From assembly GCF_964204645.1 (NCBI RefSeq), contig NC_134025.1, forward strand, positions 29,728,001-29,792,000: a stretch of 64,000 nucleotides of DNA, written 5' to 3'. A program made the translations under genes and the position numbers. This DNA comes from Tubulanus polymorphus (taxonomy: Eukaryota > Nemertea > Palaeonemertea > Tubulaniformes > Tubulanidae). Position 1 is the stretch's first letter, and every line of letters starts with the position of its first letter. Under the pieces are notes generated by a model that saw nothing but the letters and a program-made list of their open reading frames with translations, was not told where the DNA came from and did no database searches. Of this stretch, positions 26,901 through 38,397 are shown piece by piece.

Positions 26901-29403
26901 CGTATTCTCCAGACTACCGATCACCCACTGGCTTCCGTACAATGAAACACGAATTTCATTTCGAAGTCAAACCAAATTTTATTGACGTAGACAATGAGCG
27001 ATGCTTGTCAAAGTGTGAATGATCCCACCAGGAACCTATCAAAAACTGCTGCCTCTTTAAAACACCTGGTACATGGCCAGCCAAACCACCTCATATGCCT
27101 TCAAGTCTTCAGCACATGAAGTGGCGTTGACTTGATTACTAAATATTGATCATACTGCAAACAGTAGAAATTTTCTCGTCGCATATAATTATCTCGACGT
27201 GTATATTGTTTGGTATCACCTGTTGCAGCGAATTCAAAGAATGGATAAATCCCACTGTAGTCGCCTGTCCGTGCATTATAGTACAAAATAGAGCCGCCTC
27301 ACCAGGAGAAACCTTTTCTCTTTCAATACGTGTATTTTCGATTTCTATGAAAGAAAAAAGATAGTTCCGACCACATTTGTAGAATGATGACGATTATGAT
27401 AACGATATTAATGATACATTTTCTTATATAGCACGGCTATCAAAGCTTGATCTTCGCGCTTAAAATGCTTTAACCATGCTATTATAAAGTCTACATGTTA
27501 AAATAAATTTGGTGTTTAAACAAAATGAAATGTTTACAATCTTGATTTTCTATTGACTGTGGTTTCCATCAAGACTAAGACATGGAAAATGATATTAGTT
27601 CTATTACATGATTCACTCATTTCAAGTGATACAGTAGTTATTTTCTAGATTTCAATATGTTTAAAAGGCATAATAATCATTATGCCTATGATTTGACCGT
27701 AAAATAGCACATTTTCAAAGAAATTCAATCGTTTTCATATCATCATCATCGTCGATATACGGTAATTTGTTAGGTCGGGTTAAACAAGTTTGAATCAATT
27801 AACTTATTAATTGAAAGGTTAAGGAAACGACCAGTGGAACTGTTTAGTCAATTTGTCTAGCCAAGTTATATTGGTTGCGAGTGATTCTAATTTTTGAAAA
27901 GAATATCAAGCATATTTAACTGAGCACGGAAACATTCCAGCAATAGAAACCCTACCACATGCACATACACTTACTAATTAAAATTAATTGGTTGATATTT
28001 CATTCACGTTATGTTATGCACCTGTTAATTTTGAAGTCGTTCTAGAATGACTTGTTGTGCAAGAGAAATTCGTATTATACCTGTATCGACTAGAACAAAC
28101 GTGAAGAGTGCTCGAACAGCCCTTATTTTGGAATTTCTAATAAAACGAGTACTAATCATAAGTATCTAAGCACATGGCGTGAAGAAAATCTTAAAATAAG
28201 TTGATAATGTGCTCTTGAGTGCAATAGTATTTGACGCCTCGTTGCTTCGTGAAATGAATAAATATCTTTTTCTAAGCAGAGTTTTCTATTAATTTCTTTG
28301 TTTATTCATCATCAGATTTTCAGCGAGTAGCCATAGTTCACCATCTTAAAAATTATTTTTACTTTACATCGTTCGGTTCTTGGTTTCCAACCACTTATGG
28401 ATTGTTCATTTAACCTCGCGACAGGACCGAGGCCTTCAAAGTGCTGCCCGCTCGTTATCGGCAAGCAATTAGCAGACTCCAAGAATTGGTCACACATCTT
28501 AACTGAAATTGTACGAATTGAAAATCCACTTAATAAACTGCGAAAGGGATTTTTGTCAAATAGCTTTCCTGATCAATGGTAAAATGTCGGAGAATAAATC
28601 TTTTTCTCATCTGCCTAGCAACAGCTTCATTCTTCACTGTAACAACAATTTGTACTTGTTTGATGCTCTAGGCTCCGGCGGGGACACGTTCGTTCGTTCG
28701 ATCATGTGATCGCGTGTGATCCATAAAAAAACTTCTTATTTACAAACAATAACGATTAGGATTTACACCGACAATGATAAAGAGGATACGATGAAAAGTA
28801 AACGACCGTGATAATTATCTTAAACCGTATCCCCCGAACAATCGTTCACGAAGCGTGCCACGTTCAATGTTGATATCCGTTCACCTATCAATTTGAAAAA
28901 AATTCGATCCTTATTTGAATAAATAGCTATTGACTGTTGAATTGAACCCATTAAACAAACGGTAATCATTTATTGTAAGCGACACGCACAAAGACGGTAG
29001 TAGTTGATGACCTCCTCGGGCGATCGACCACATTATTTTGTAACATGAAGTCGTCGTTCGTAATTACGCAGTAATTGGACACCGATCGTGGTCATTGATG
29101 AGCGTGTATAGGGGTCTTCAAAACTCATTCACGTCGAAGCCAAGTTTTGACCCAGTTATCATGAAATCACAGCATCGTTAATTTCAGTTGGATAGTGATG
29201 AGGATTTCACACGTATGTGACAGGCGGAGGTGCCGTTACTAGAACTGTAGCTCGACGCAAACTACTATTACAAAACGACCGGAAAGACGATGCACTCGTG
29301 TAACGGATCGTGTATAAATTCGTCTGATATTTTTTTCATACGATCACGTACGGTTAGTAGTTGTATCCCGACGCGAAAAGTAACGGTCATTCATCGCGAC
29401 ACT

Positions 29404-29450
29404 GCGACACGTGGCGGTCTGTGATAAATAGATAACCGACCGCCGTGTCG
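29404..29450. other. Long imperfect hairpin
   Basis: CGACACGTGGCGGTC is followed, after ~18 bases, by GACCGCCGTGTCG. This gives a 13-bp GC-rich stem with a 2-base bulge in an AT-rich context. It could be a structured RNA or the trace of a small inverted duplication; no gene is recognised around it. Confidence 0.4.
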
Positions 29451-30481
29451 TTAGAAACCGATCGTGATTTTGCAAATGTTACTATCCCGATCGCCGAAAC
29501 ATCTCTATATTCATATAAACCCCGTTATATTTAAAGGCGTTTGAGCTATTATCATTTTATTGCTTGGGAAATATTTTATGATAAGCAGTGAATGGAATTT
29601 CTTTTTAAATCGTTTCTAAAAGATCTGCATCTGATTTAGCGAAACGTTCCATCGTTTATAACATAACATAAAACGTGATGAAAACGGGATATTTTTCGCC
29701 GAATTGTCTTCTGATTTTAATTTTCCAGTTATATCTGGTTTAATTGCGTTTGCCTCGTAATTACCCGAAGTGAATAATATGTTTGAATACGCATTGAACG
29801 CGTGGCGAGGAGTCTCTTCATTCTAGTCAATATATCGCACTTCCGCCGTAGATTTTTTCTAAAACAGGAATAAATTGTATTTTAATATGCGTGACATGAG
29901 GCTCTTTATTTAGCAACAAGTGATGTTGTGGTGTTTACGCACACGCTAGGACAGACGGTTGGTTTGTTTAGCTCTGTGACTTTAACCAGCTGACATAGAA
30001 TGGGGCATAGGGCCTTAAGAACATCAGGCGGCGTTCATTACAAAGAATACGTGCACCCGAACAGATCGAGCCATATCTCATTTCATCAGCACCTTTTTTA
30101 CCTGGATATTTACAATAGTATAACTGACGCGCTCTCTAAATGGAAACGCGTTCGCTACTATCATAGATCAGTGAGTCGCTAATACGCAATCACTCCGTAT
30201 TTAATACCGTTTGATGACGACGTACCAAAAAGGCAACCTGCCCCATTATTTCGTGAATAGACGTGCAACATCCCAATTGTCAGAAAACCCCCGACTTATC
30301 ACCTGTGAGTTCTCACCGACTGATACGTATTTTCTTTTGACTTTTTGCTTCGCAACCACTCTCATAAAGTCATTCTAAATCTGAAACGTTTATTTTCTTT
30401 GTTTTGTTTGATTCTTTTTCGTTGAATTTTTCAATTGTTAAAAAACTTTAATTTTGCCGCCTTTCGAAAATCACACACCAT

Positions 30482-30482
30482 A

Positions 30483-30530
<48 letters not shown>

Positions 30531-30531
30531 G
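30482..30531. repeat. ACGC tetranucleotide repeat
   Basis: About twelve copies of ACGC in a row. A minus-strand frame reads through it as repeated RACV residues and has no other coding sign. Confidence 0.9.
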
Positions 30532-30694
30532 GCACGCCCGCACAAATTCCGTTTGAAATGAAATAAAAATAAGATGGTTGACGAAAATCAAGAAGCTGCG
30601 TAAATGAAAATAATAACAGTGGCTCTTGGAGATCGGCTTATACAATTGTATTCTATCTGTTGTGAAAATTTGAAGATTTCACACAATGAAACGA

Positions 30695-30845
30695 TTGCTG
30701 CTCGTGCTGCTCGTACTGCTCGTGCTGCTCGTGCTGCTCGTGCTGCTCGTGCTGCTCGTGCTGCTCGTGCTGCTCGTACTGCTCGTGCTGCTCGTACTGC
30801 TCGTACTGCTCGTGCTGCTCGTACTGCTCGTGCTGCTCGTACTGC
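30695..30845. repeat. 9-bp minisatellite, about 16-17 units
   Basis: The unit is (G/A)CTGCTCGT, and the first base alternates between G and A from unit to unit. Because 9 is a multiple of three, no stop codon arises in the frames checked. The plus strand reads as Ala-Arg-Ala/Thr repeats and the minus strand as Glu-Gln-His/Tyr repeats. The flanks look non-coding, so I read it as a minisatellite. A repeat-protein exon is the less likely alternative. Confidence 0.85.
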
Positions 30846-32331
30846 GAAGTTAAATTTGTGACTCGGACATTACTTTCCGTGATGACCAGTTTCCGGTCAT
30901 TGTAACCCCCGCAGATGAGCCAGGCTACGGATGTCCTCCAGTTCAATCTAATATCCAATCATTTCGAATTTTGCGATATGTCTGGTACTAATTAGCAGTC
31001 ACCATGGCATTCGAGGGTTCACTACACTGTTACATTCATAGAATTCGGATTTGAATGGATATTGGATGAGTGTGTCAAGGATTGCGCTAGTCAAGTGTTG
31101 ACTGGGCGGTCAGCATCCGTGAATTGTGGGCTACACATCAATCAATTATCGTTTATCAAAACCCATCATTGTCGGATTTCTTCAGAATTTGGATATACAG
31201 GAAGATATCCCGTTTAGCTAATTTTAGCCATAACATATGCGAAATCACACTGTGAGCACCATTCATGAGGTTTTGACCATCGCGTACAATAGCGGCCCGC
31301 TGAAATTCGATCTTCTGACCACAGAAGCCGTTCGCCGGACAATGGGCATAGGTTTGACAATGACAGACGCACAAGCGATGGGTAACAACAGATAGAAAAA
31401 ATAACGGAAACGATTAGAAGGGGTGCAGTATTGTAATTACCATAATTGATACTAGACCGATTCACTGGTGTAAATAGTAGCTGGAAGGTGTCGATGCCAC
31501 GCGCTTGTCACATTGATGGTGCCCTTACAATTGAGATACTGAATGTTTTTTGAGTGTGTAGTGCGAGTAATATCATCCAGCACTTAATCAACGAATGCTA
31601 ATTAACGACGTTTAAAGTTTTTGTCGTAGCCTAATTATCTCGAGCGACTCGTGTCTTTGATTTCTCTTTGCATGAATTCATATGAATTTTAGAAATTTTG
31701 TATAGAATGCTTAACACAAAAACGTTTCGATGTGAAATGCATGTAACGTGAGTCTATATTTCATATTTAAAGCACTGTTTGCATCAGTATATGAAGGGCT
31801 CATCGATATCAGCTCATATGTTATGGCCGGAACACTTGGTGACAACATGTCGGGCCTGACTAGTACTTTCTCCTAAAAGAACAGGTGTTTACATCGATTG
31901 GACTGGTCCCTATTTTATTTACATATCGCGTTATATGCATGCCGTCATCTGGGATCTCATTGGCGGACGAACAATTTCCAGTGAGCATAGAATAATTTCA
32001 GAATCTGTCTCATAATTTTAGATTGAACAAACAGGGATTTCTAAAGCCGAATTCAAAGAATGCCTAAGTTGTAAAGAACTATTGTATTGCACAACGATGC
32101 TAAAGTTTTGATTTCTTTTTACTGGAAACCGCACAAAAATAATCTCTTGTTTCGTTTTGTAATGTTCAATGGGACGAGAGTAAGCGTGACTGAAGCATTC
32201 GCAGTGAAATTGTTGTTGGAACACCTTTCACAAAGGGCATAAAACGGTTATAGAACTGCGAGGACTCATATAGCACTAGTTAAACCAACGACGCACTTAA
32301 ATATTTAAATCTGTAAATTTCAGTTTTGTAT

Positions 32332-32808
32332 CTAACCGTCCCGCAACGTTTTAAATCGATGATAAAATGATGTAAATCGAGTTGTTTTATTGAGTCGAAT
32401 TATATGAGCCACGTTATCCATTACATTATACTTTTCACTGTTCATTTTGCAGCTGACATAAAACCTGATCGTGTTTAGCAAACTTTCAGCCTGGTCTGAT
32501 TTCACACGTTTACCCTTAGCAAACCGATCATAAGCCAGATCGAGTTTCCTGGAACCAATGACAGCCTGAGGCCAACTGGTGGGTCAAGTACAACAAACTC
32601 GTTGTTTTTGGCTACAAACCCTTTAGGGTTGGGTCCTCTACGAAGATTTCACCAGTCACGTTCATACCGTCCGTAAACGTCTTGCTTCCGTTAACCTTTG
32701 TGGCAAGTTGTTCAGCGTTTTGATAGCCCAGTTTTAAAGTCCATGGTCGGGGGACGTCTACAGTAAAACTACTGGCAGCTATTGGGGTATTAGAGGATCC
32801 AAGCCACT
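32332..32808 (-). pseudogene. Unidentified degenerate coding sequence beside TRDMT1
   Basis: Three stretches of one minus-strand direction read as plausible protein but in different frames. Segment 32612-32803 includes SSFTVDVPRPWTLKLGYQ and NGSKTFTDGMNVTGEIFVED and then hits TAG. A +1-type shift near 32620-32640 restores a frame through about 32570 containing NNEFVVLDPPVG. A further shift leads to segment 32332-32556 with SRKLDLAYDRFAKGKRVKSD, which stays open until TAG at 32332. No splice sites explain the shifts, so frameshift mutations in a dead gene or mobile element are the simplest reading. I do not recognise the family. It ends about 90 bases beyond the TRDMT1 stop, on the same strand. 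Confidence 0.45.
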
Positions 32809-32890
32809 ACTCTACTTGTATAGGGAGGCCTGCATGAGATCAATCAATCCTCAATAGATAACAAATGTCTAAAGGATCACAATATATTAA

Positions 32891-32896
32891 TTTATT
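32891..32896 (-). terminator. TRDMT1 polyadenylation signal
   Basis: AATAAA on the minus strand begins two bases after the TRDMT1 stop codon, implying a very short 3' UTR. Confidence 0.55.
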
Positions 32897-32897
32897 G

Positions 32898-35082
32898 TCA
32901 GGATACTGATTTGAGCACCATTAACTTGATAAGTACAGATACAATATGAACATTAAGGCTGTTTCCGAGAGTTCGATATTTCTGTTTAACCGTTACATTC
33001 TGAGGGAAGTCTGCAAAATTAGAGGAAACAAACAGAAAATATTTAATCAGAAATGCAAGCATTTTAATAACAAACAGAACGAATAAACATGGGGTGAAAT
33101 TTACCGAAATCAGCAGGGAAACACATCAGTCTAGCGATTTCTTCTGGAGTAAAAAATCGTAGTTTGAATTTTTTCAATTGTTGAAAATCATTAGGATCGA
33201 TAGTTTTATCTCTGTTACCGTCGTAGATATCCTGAAAATATCATAAACAATTCACTGAATGTATCGAACAGTTTCTCAAAATAATGTACATAAAACTATA
33301 GGAATAGCCTACATTAAATACCTTTTCATCAGCCATCTGTATAACAGAACCAGAGCCATCTAATTTATGTCCATATCTGAAATAAAGTGTCGAGTGTAGA
33401 GACCCTTCAAATAGTACATACACCTCCGTGGGGGAGGGGGGTCTAAAATTTACAACTTCACCCTAATATCAGGGAAGAAGTTCCATATATACTATTTGAC
33501 TAGTCCCATATACGGGTAAATGGGTGCAGTGCAAAAAGATGCACGGCATCTTTGAAATCAGGACCCGGTTCAACAGTTCTTAATTCAAACATTGAAAATG
33601 GATAAAACTCGGACAATGTGGAACTGGTTTCACTGTTACATCTCACCCTTTAGTGAAACAGCAACATTTTCTAGAGTCTGGTTTTACAATATCCATAGCC
33701 ATAAAATGTCGTAGATGATTTTCGGTTAACATAGACGAACTCAAGTCACCGCTATCACTTCCAACGACCAAAAATTCACTTAGTTTCTGACAGTATTTTG
33801 TATATTTTTCCAGATCTTTCTCGACTAATACAGAAGGTGTCAAGGTCGTAAGAATGTCTCCTGCTGAAGTATGATTAGTACTGTCTGATAATTGTTTATC
33901 ACTAATAACGTTTCTATGTTTCAACAGATGATGAAAATCGTCTGGAATATCGGTCCAAATCTAGAAAATAAGAAATTGAGTCAAAATTCAATAATCTAAA
34001 AGTTAATTGAAGCTATGACGTTTTGACTGTTTCCAAAAACAGCCATCATCAAATGGAATGATGAATAAAAGAAATAGATGAAAATGAGGAATCTTAATCT
34101 TCTCCATAGATTCGATATCTATTCATAAATTTACCTCTGATTTCGTGGAAAAAGGAAACTGCATCGGTTTTAATTTCGCAATCAGAAAATAACGAAGTCG
34201 ATTGTTCGGAATTCCAAATTGAAGAGGGGTTAATAAAAATTCCTGAAAAAAATACCAGGTGATTTTCACTGTATAATGAATGATAAATTCACCAGCGATC
34301 TGTTGAATTTTAGACCGTTAATCAATGAGTAACTTTCATCAATTTACCTGATAATGATAATTATTCTCCTCGAGCATTTGAATCAATTTACCATGCGCTT
34401 CAGACGTTTCAAATCCTTTCACATTTTCGATTAAGATATACGACGGCTTTTTCTTGAACCTACAGAAAGATAAATAGATGATCTATGGATTACATCAATT
34501 AGGTTTAAGTTTGAGCTAATTGGAAATAAAACGACAAACTGCACCTGGGTATAGATTCTAGTAGATGTAAGAATGGTTTCGATCGAATATCATCAACATC
34601 TTTTTTCAATCCCTGGCGAGTGAATGGTTGACAAGGTGGACTCATTAGTATCATATCAGCTGCCCATTTATCAAAGTCTTCTACAGGAATCGCCTGAAAA
34701 TAAGAGAATAATCATTTGATTAATAATCTGTAGGTTTGTCGGACGTAGCGTTACTCGACCAGCTACGTACCTCGATACATCTAGCAATCAGCTTTATCTC
34801 TGGAAAATTATGAGTGTAAATTTCTTGAGCCACAGAATTCAGATCCATAGCCGCGCAAACTTCAAATAAAAAACCACTTTCTGTAAAAAATAATAAGGGG
34901 GAGGTGTAAACAGCCACATTTTAACGTATTCAATGAATGTCAGCTTAAATCCCAAACATGATAGCATTCTTAAAAGTTTGATATTACATTTGAATACCTT
35001 TCAAAGCATAATGCATTCCTCCGATACCGCTAAATAGCTCCAAAACCTTCAGTTTTGAAATTTTATTCATTTTTTGGGCCAT
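32898..35082 (-). CDS. TRDMT1: TRDMT1 (DNMT2), tRNA cytosine-5 methyltransferase, nine exons, 390 aa
   Basis: Transfers methyl from S-adenosylmethionine to cytosine 38 of tRNA-Asp and a few other tRNAs. Exons 5' to 3' on the minus strand: 34998-35082, 34771-34880, 34545-34693, 34348-34459, 34135-34242, 33647-33960, 33322-33376, 33105-33231, 32898-33010. They sum to 1173 bp with all phases matching. Visible motifs are the SAM-binding [13 protein letters not shown], catalytic [10 protein letters not shown] (C86), ENVKGFE, the [11 protein letters not shown] block, the DNMT2 hallmark CCFTKGYG, and the C-terminal [11 protein letters not shown] and [13 protein letters not shown]. Length is almost the same as human DNMT2 (391 aa) and nothing is truncated. 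The gene is head-to-head with the LRRC73-like gene, 547 bp between start codons. Confidence 0.95.
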
Positions 35083-35629
35083 AATGTGCCTCCACGATTA
35101 CCTTTATATCGCACGGGATATGCGGATGTGGGTAAACTACAGCGAAATTGAAAATTTTCGGAGCCACCCTGTGTTCATTCATTCAGTCCATGGTCTAACG
35201 CTATATTATTGGTGCCTTCCGTCGATCCGAAAGAAGCACCGTGAATGACAGTTCGGACACGGTTGAATGATGTTCGTAGTTTCGTTAACAGTTCCTTCGA
35301 GTTAATTAACAGATAAAAGTAACCAGCCCCTGCTCCCTATACCTCGCTACCTCGGAGCCGTCTGACTCCAGCGCTGAATAATTAAAAAACAGCGGAAAAA
35401 GTATTATTTGATTGAAGAAGTAAGTTTCACAAGACGACAAGTGCTTTTTAAAGTCAGTCAATGGCCATTCTTGTTGGCAAACTGAAACTCACAATTCCAT
35501 TCTACCAGTTACGTGGGTAATGTTAATACGACACCCTTAATATGACTTATTTATTATAACTTATTTCTCATTGACAGGTTTCATTGACAGGTTCTGATAC
35601 TGTAGTTCTGGAAGTCGTCTCAGTCAGTC
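35083..35629. promoter_or_regulatory. Shared divergent promoter region and 5' UTR intron, TRDMT1/LRRC73-like
   Basis: These 547 bp separate two divergent start codons, so both promoters must lie here unless far exons exist. On the plus side a donor (GAAGAA|GTAAGTTT, GT at 35420) and a pyrimidine-rich acceptor ending TTGACAG (35577 or 35590) suggest a 5' UTR intron. That leaves about 300 bp of likely core promoter. No TATA box is obvious in that part. Confidence 0.5.
35568..35593 (+). repeat. Exact 13-bp tandem duplication over a splice acceptor
   Basis: TCATTGACAGGTT occurs twice with no gap (35568-35580 and 35581-35593). Each copy ends in a usable CAG|G acceptor for the proposed 5' UTR intron of the LRRC73-like gene. 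Confidence 0.8.
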
Positions 35630-38246
35630 ATGGACGATGATAACAGTAATTTATACTTCAGTCGTGAGACTATCACGGCTGATGACGTAGATACAATCTG
35701 TACAGCTTTAGAAAGTCATTCGGTGCAGATTTTAACTCTGCGAAAATGTGAAATAGAAGATCACGATTTTAAACGAATGATGAAATCGTTTCGTAAATGT
35801 CGCTCATTGCTTCAACTCGGACTTCTCGAAGGAATGCTTAATTCGGTCGATCGTCTGAAAATTTTATCTAAAGCGATTTTTAAAAATCAGAACCTCAGGA
35901 CTTTATAGTAAGTATCGGGAGAACTGGTTGAAATGTTCAGATTCTGGGAACAAATGATGTATTAATTGTTTTCTGTTTATAGTATTCCAGGTTCTGATAT
36001 TGGAGATGAAAACTGTGGTTTATTGATTAAAGCCTTAGCCGAACATCCTAACATCGTTTCACTTGATTTAGCTGAGTGTCAACTGGGTGATATAGCCGTG
36101 AAATATCTGTGCGATTTACTGCCTCCTGATAAAGAAAAACTAGGTATTTCACTCATATCATATCTTATATCATTCCAGTACGGTGGAAACCTCTTCATTG
36201 AGATTAATTGTTAGATGAGTTAGTTCGGGAACATTGACATATATGTCCATGGTTTCCACAGTGCTGGTGAATGAGGAAAAAACTTGGGAATTTTAAAATG
36301 ATATTTCCCAGTTTGGAAATATTCGGGAATTTTATCAATTTTCCTCTAATCCGAACTTGGGAAATTCATTCTCAATGGAATTATGTTTTGTAATATTTTC
36401 TAGGTCTAAGTGAATTGAGTTTGAGTAATAATCTGGCTATAACGAGTAAAGGTTGGACGAAGTTATTCATCGCGCTGGCCGCCAGTAGTTCTCTGAGAGT
36501 TCTGAAATTAGATAATAACACTATTGAAGATCACGGTGCTGGATGTTTGGCTGTCGCGATGGCTGCAAATCCTGAATTGCAGATACTGGACGTACGGAAT
36601 ACCGGTATAAGCAGCCGTGGTGCTAAGGTAGGTTCATATACCTGGTGATGGTTCAACCTTATAGTTCAGGGCCCAGTTTCACAAAAAGTTTAACTCAAAT
36701 TTTTGGTGTAATTGCCAATGGTTACTTCATGTTTTCAATGAGGACAATAATTCAAACTTAACCGTTTTAGGCTTAAACTTTTTCGTGAAACTGGGCTCTG
36801 TGCAGTAAACTCAGTTTTTTTTGGAAAGTAAATTCCGAGGTAATTTGAACGATGAGTGGTCTTAACACATTCACAACTTTTTGTCAACTTTTTCAGTTCT
36901 TCCTGAATCTGCTGAATAATTATCCGTCATACCTGAAATCATTGAAACTCAGTGAAAACGACATCAAAGAGAAAACGTTAGATGAAATTAATAAATGTCT
37001 AGAACAAGAGGAGGAGGCGAGACGATCGTGTATGCAACCACAAAAACAAGATTCATCCGACGAAGAAACTGAAACTATAAACGAAGAAGTCATGACTGAA
37101 GTGAAATCTGAAAACGTAATGGCCGGACTGAAACCTAAAGATAAAAAGAAAGATAAGAACGATAGTCAGTATAATTACTACAGTGCCTGGGGACAGCCAC
37201 CTCCTATGCCTACCTCATACGGTTTGTTTGATTCGCAGAGTTACGGTGGGGCGGCTCCGGGTATGGTTTCTAATGTACCTAGCGCTCCGCCGGGGTATGG
37301 CGCCGGAGGGTTCGTGTATCCGGAATCAGCCTCTAACACGTACGGGGCGTCTCGGTATAATTCAGGGGGTAGTTATGGGTATGATCAGATGGGATATGGA
37401 AGCTCGACGGCATATGGGAATTATGGCCAGTACGGTTACGGATTCACCCCTACTCAGCCACCATACAGCGGTAGCTCACAACCGTCGTACGGTGGCTCAG
37501 CAGGGTATGGTGGCTCGGGGTATGGTGGCTCGGGTTATGGTGGTACCTCGGGGTATGGTAGCTCAGGGTATGGAGGGACAACGCCCTATTCGACTAGTGG
37601 TTATGGAGGTGGGTCCGGTTCTTACAAGGGAACTAGTTCTTATGGCGCTACTTCACCTTACACTAAACCCAGCGATACTAAATACACAGACACCAGTAAT
37701 AAAGAGGACAAAACTGCTTACAATCGCGGACAGACGGACAGTTATTCGGATAAGAAAAATATTCATGACAGGTTAGATTCTGATCGGTATTCTAGAGGTG
37801 GAACGGGAAGTCAGTTTAGCGACAGTAGCCATCTTGGAAAATATACAAACATAAGCGGAAAAACTGATACGACATCTAAAGATCCGGTATCGTACGGGAC
37901 TAGTGGATCGGTGTCTCCTCGAGTGAATACAACATCCGCGACACCCGATGAAGTTATTGAACCTAGTATTGTGTCTCGCGGTACCAAGAAAGATACGGAT
38001 AAATCGAAAAGCAACGAACGATCGAACGTTCTGAAAATGTTTGAAGAGTTGATGAAAGCCGATGCAACCGATGATGACCTTGACGCGATGAAAAGGCGAT
38101 TGAATATTGCGACGCCTCCGAAAGTGCGCGATATAGAAGCGGACTTCCAGAGAGGTAGGGTGGTTCCTATGATGAGAGGTAGACCGAGTAAAAAGAAACA
38201 TCTCGGAACAATTGACTCATTATCAGACAGTGACAGCGACATGTGA
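35630..38246 (+). CDS. LRRC73: LRRC73-like leucine-rich-repeat protein with a Gly/Tyr/Ser-rich tail, 670 aa
   Basis: Exons 35630-35907, 35983-36143, 36404-36627 and 36897-38246 (2013 bp, phases consistent). Residues 1 to about 250 are ribonuclease-inhibitor-type leucine-rich repeats that align along their length with vertebrate LRRC73 (NOD3L): LTLRKCEIEDHDFKRMM, AEHPNIVSLDLAECQLGD, ITSKGWTKLFIALA, LRVLKLDNNTIEDHGAG, NNYPSYLKSLKLSEND. The function of that protein is poorly known. Vertebrate LRRC73 is about 316 aa and ends soon after the repeats. Here the last LRR exon runs on through a charged stretch (about 250-312), a low-complexity GYGGSGYGGTSGYG-type region (about 313-480), a Ser/Asp/Lys-rich linker, a possible helical segment (FEELMKADATDDDLDAMKRR), a basic patch RGRPSKKKH and a final SDSDSDM. 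The tail resembles FET-family prion-like domains in composition, so condensate formation is an inference. Confidence 0.88.
36669..36798. mobile_element. MITE family B, copy in LRRC73-like intron 3
   Basis: The ends GGGCCCAGTTTCACAAAAAG and CTTTTTCGTGAAACTGGGCTC are inverted copies. The interior (TACTTCATGTTTTCAATGAG, TTAACCGTTTTAGGC) recurs in reverse orientation at 46501-46628, so the two are members of one dispersed family. It fills about half of the 269-bp intron. Confidence 0.8.
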
Positions 38247-38284
38247 CCGGGATATTGAGAGATCTTTGGTCGCTTTTGTTAATA

Positions 38285-38395
38285 CAGGGGAACCTCGTTA
38301 CAACGAACTTCAAGGGAACATCTGTTCATTCAGTATGGAATTATTTAAAATCCTAGGTTTGTAATAACCAATAAATCGTCATAATGAGGTTCCAC
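38285..38395. mobile_element. Tigger/pogo-like MITE in the LRRC73-like 3' UTR
   Basis: It starts CAGGGGAACCTCGTTACAACGA, ends with the inverted CGTCATAATGAGGTTCCAC, and is bordered by TA on both sides (38283-38284 and 38396-38397). The end sequence resembles the CAGTGGAACCTCG ends I associate with pogo/Tigger elements. It lies 39 bases after the stop codon and contains an AATAAA at 38370-38375. Confidence 0.7.
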
Positions 38396-38397
38396 TA

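Larger units (their letters stand above)
24030..32331. other. Gene-free interval downstream of PRDM13
   Basis: About 8.3 kb with no exon I can support. Open frames are short and none is recognisable. Because PRDM13 is a developmental regulator, distal enhancers are plausible here, but nothing in the sequence proves it. The interval contains the tetranucleotide run, the 9-bp minisatellite and the hairpin listed separately. Confidence 0.4.

Noticed and set aside
30448-30958. Open frames through the ACGC and 9-bp repeats on both strands
   Set aside because: They are open because of repeat periodicity and have no non-repetitive coding flanks.
31156-31465. Minus-strand frame with LCVCHCQTYAHCPANGFCG, resembling a Cys-rich receptor ectodomain
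   Set aside because: No acceptor AG lies just upstream, the Cys spacing does not match TGF-beta receptor ectodomains past the first few residues, and no neighbouring exon was found.
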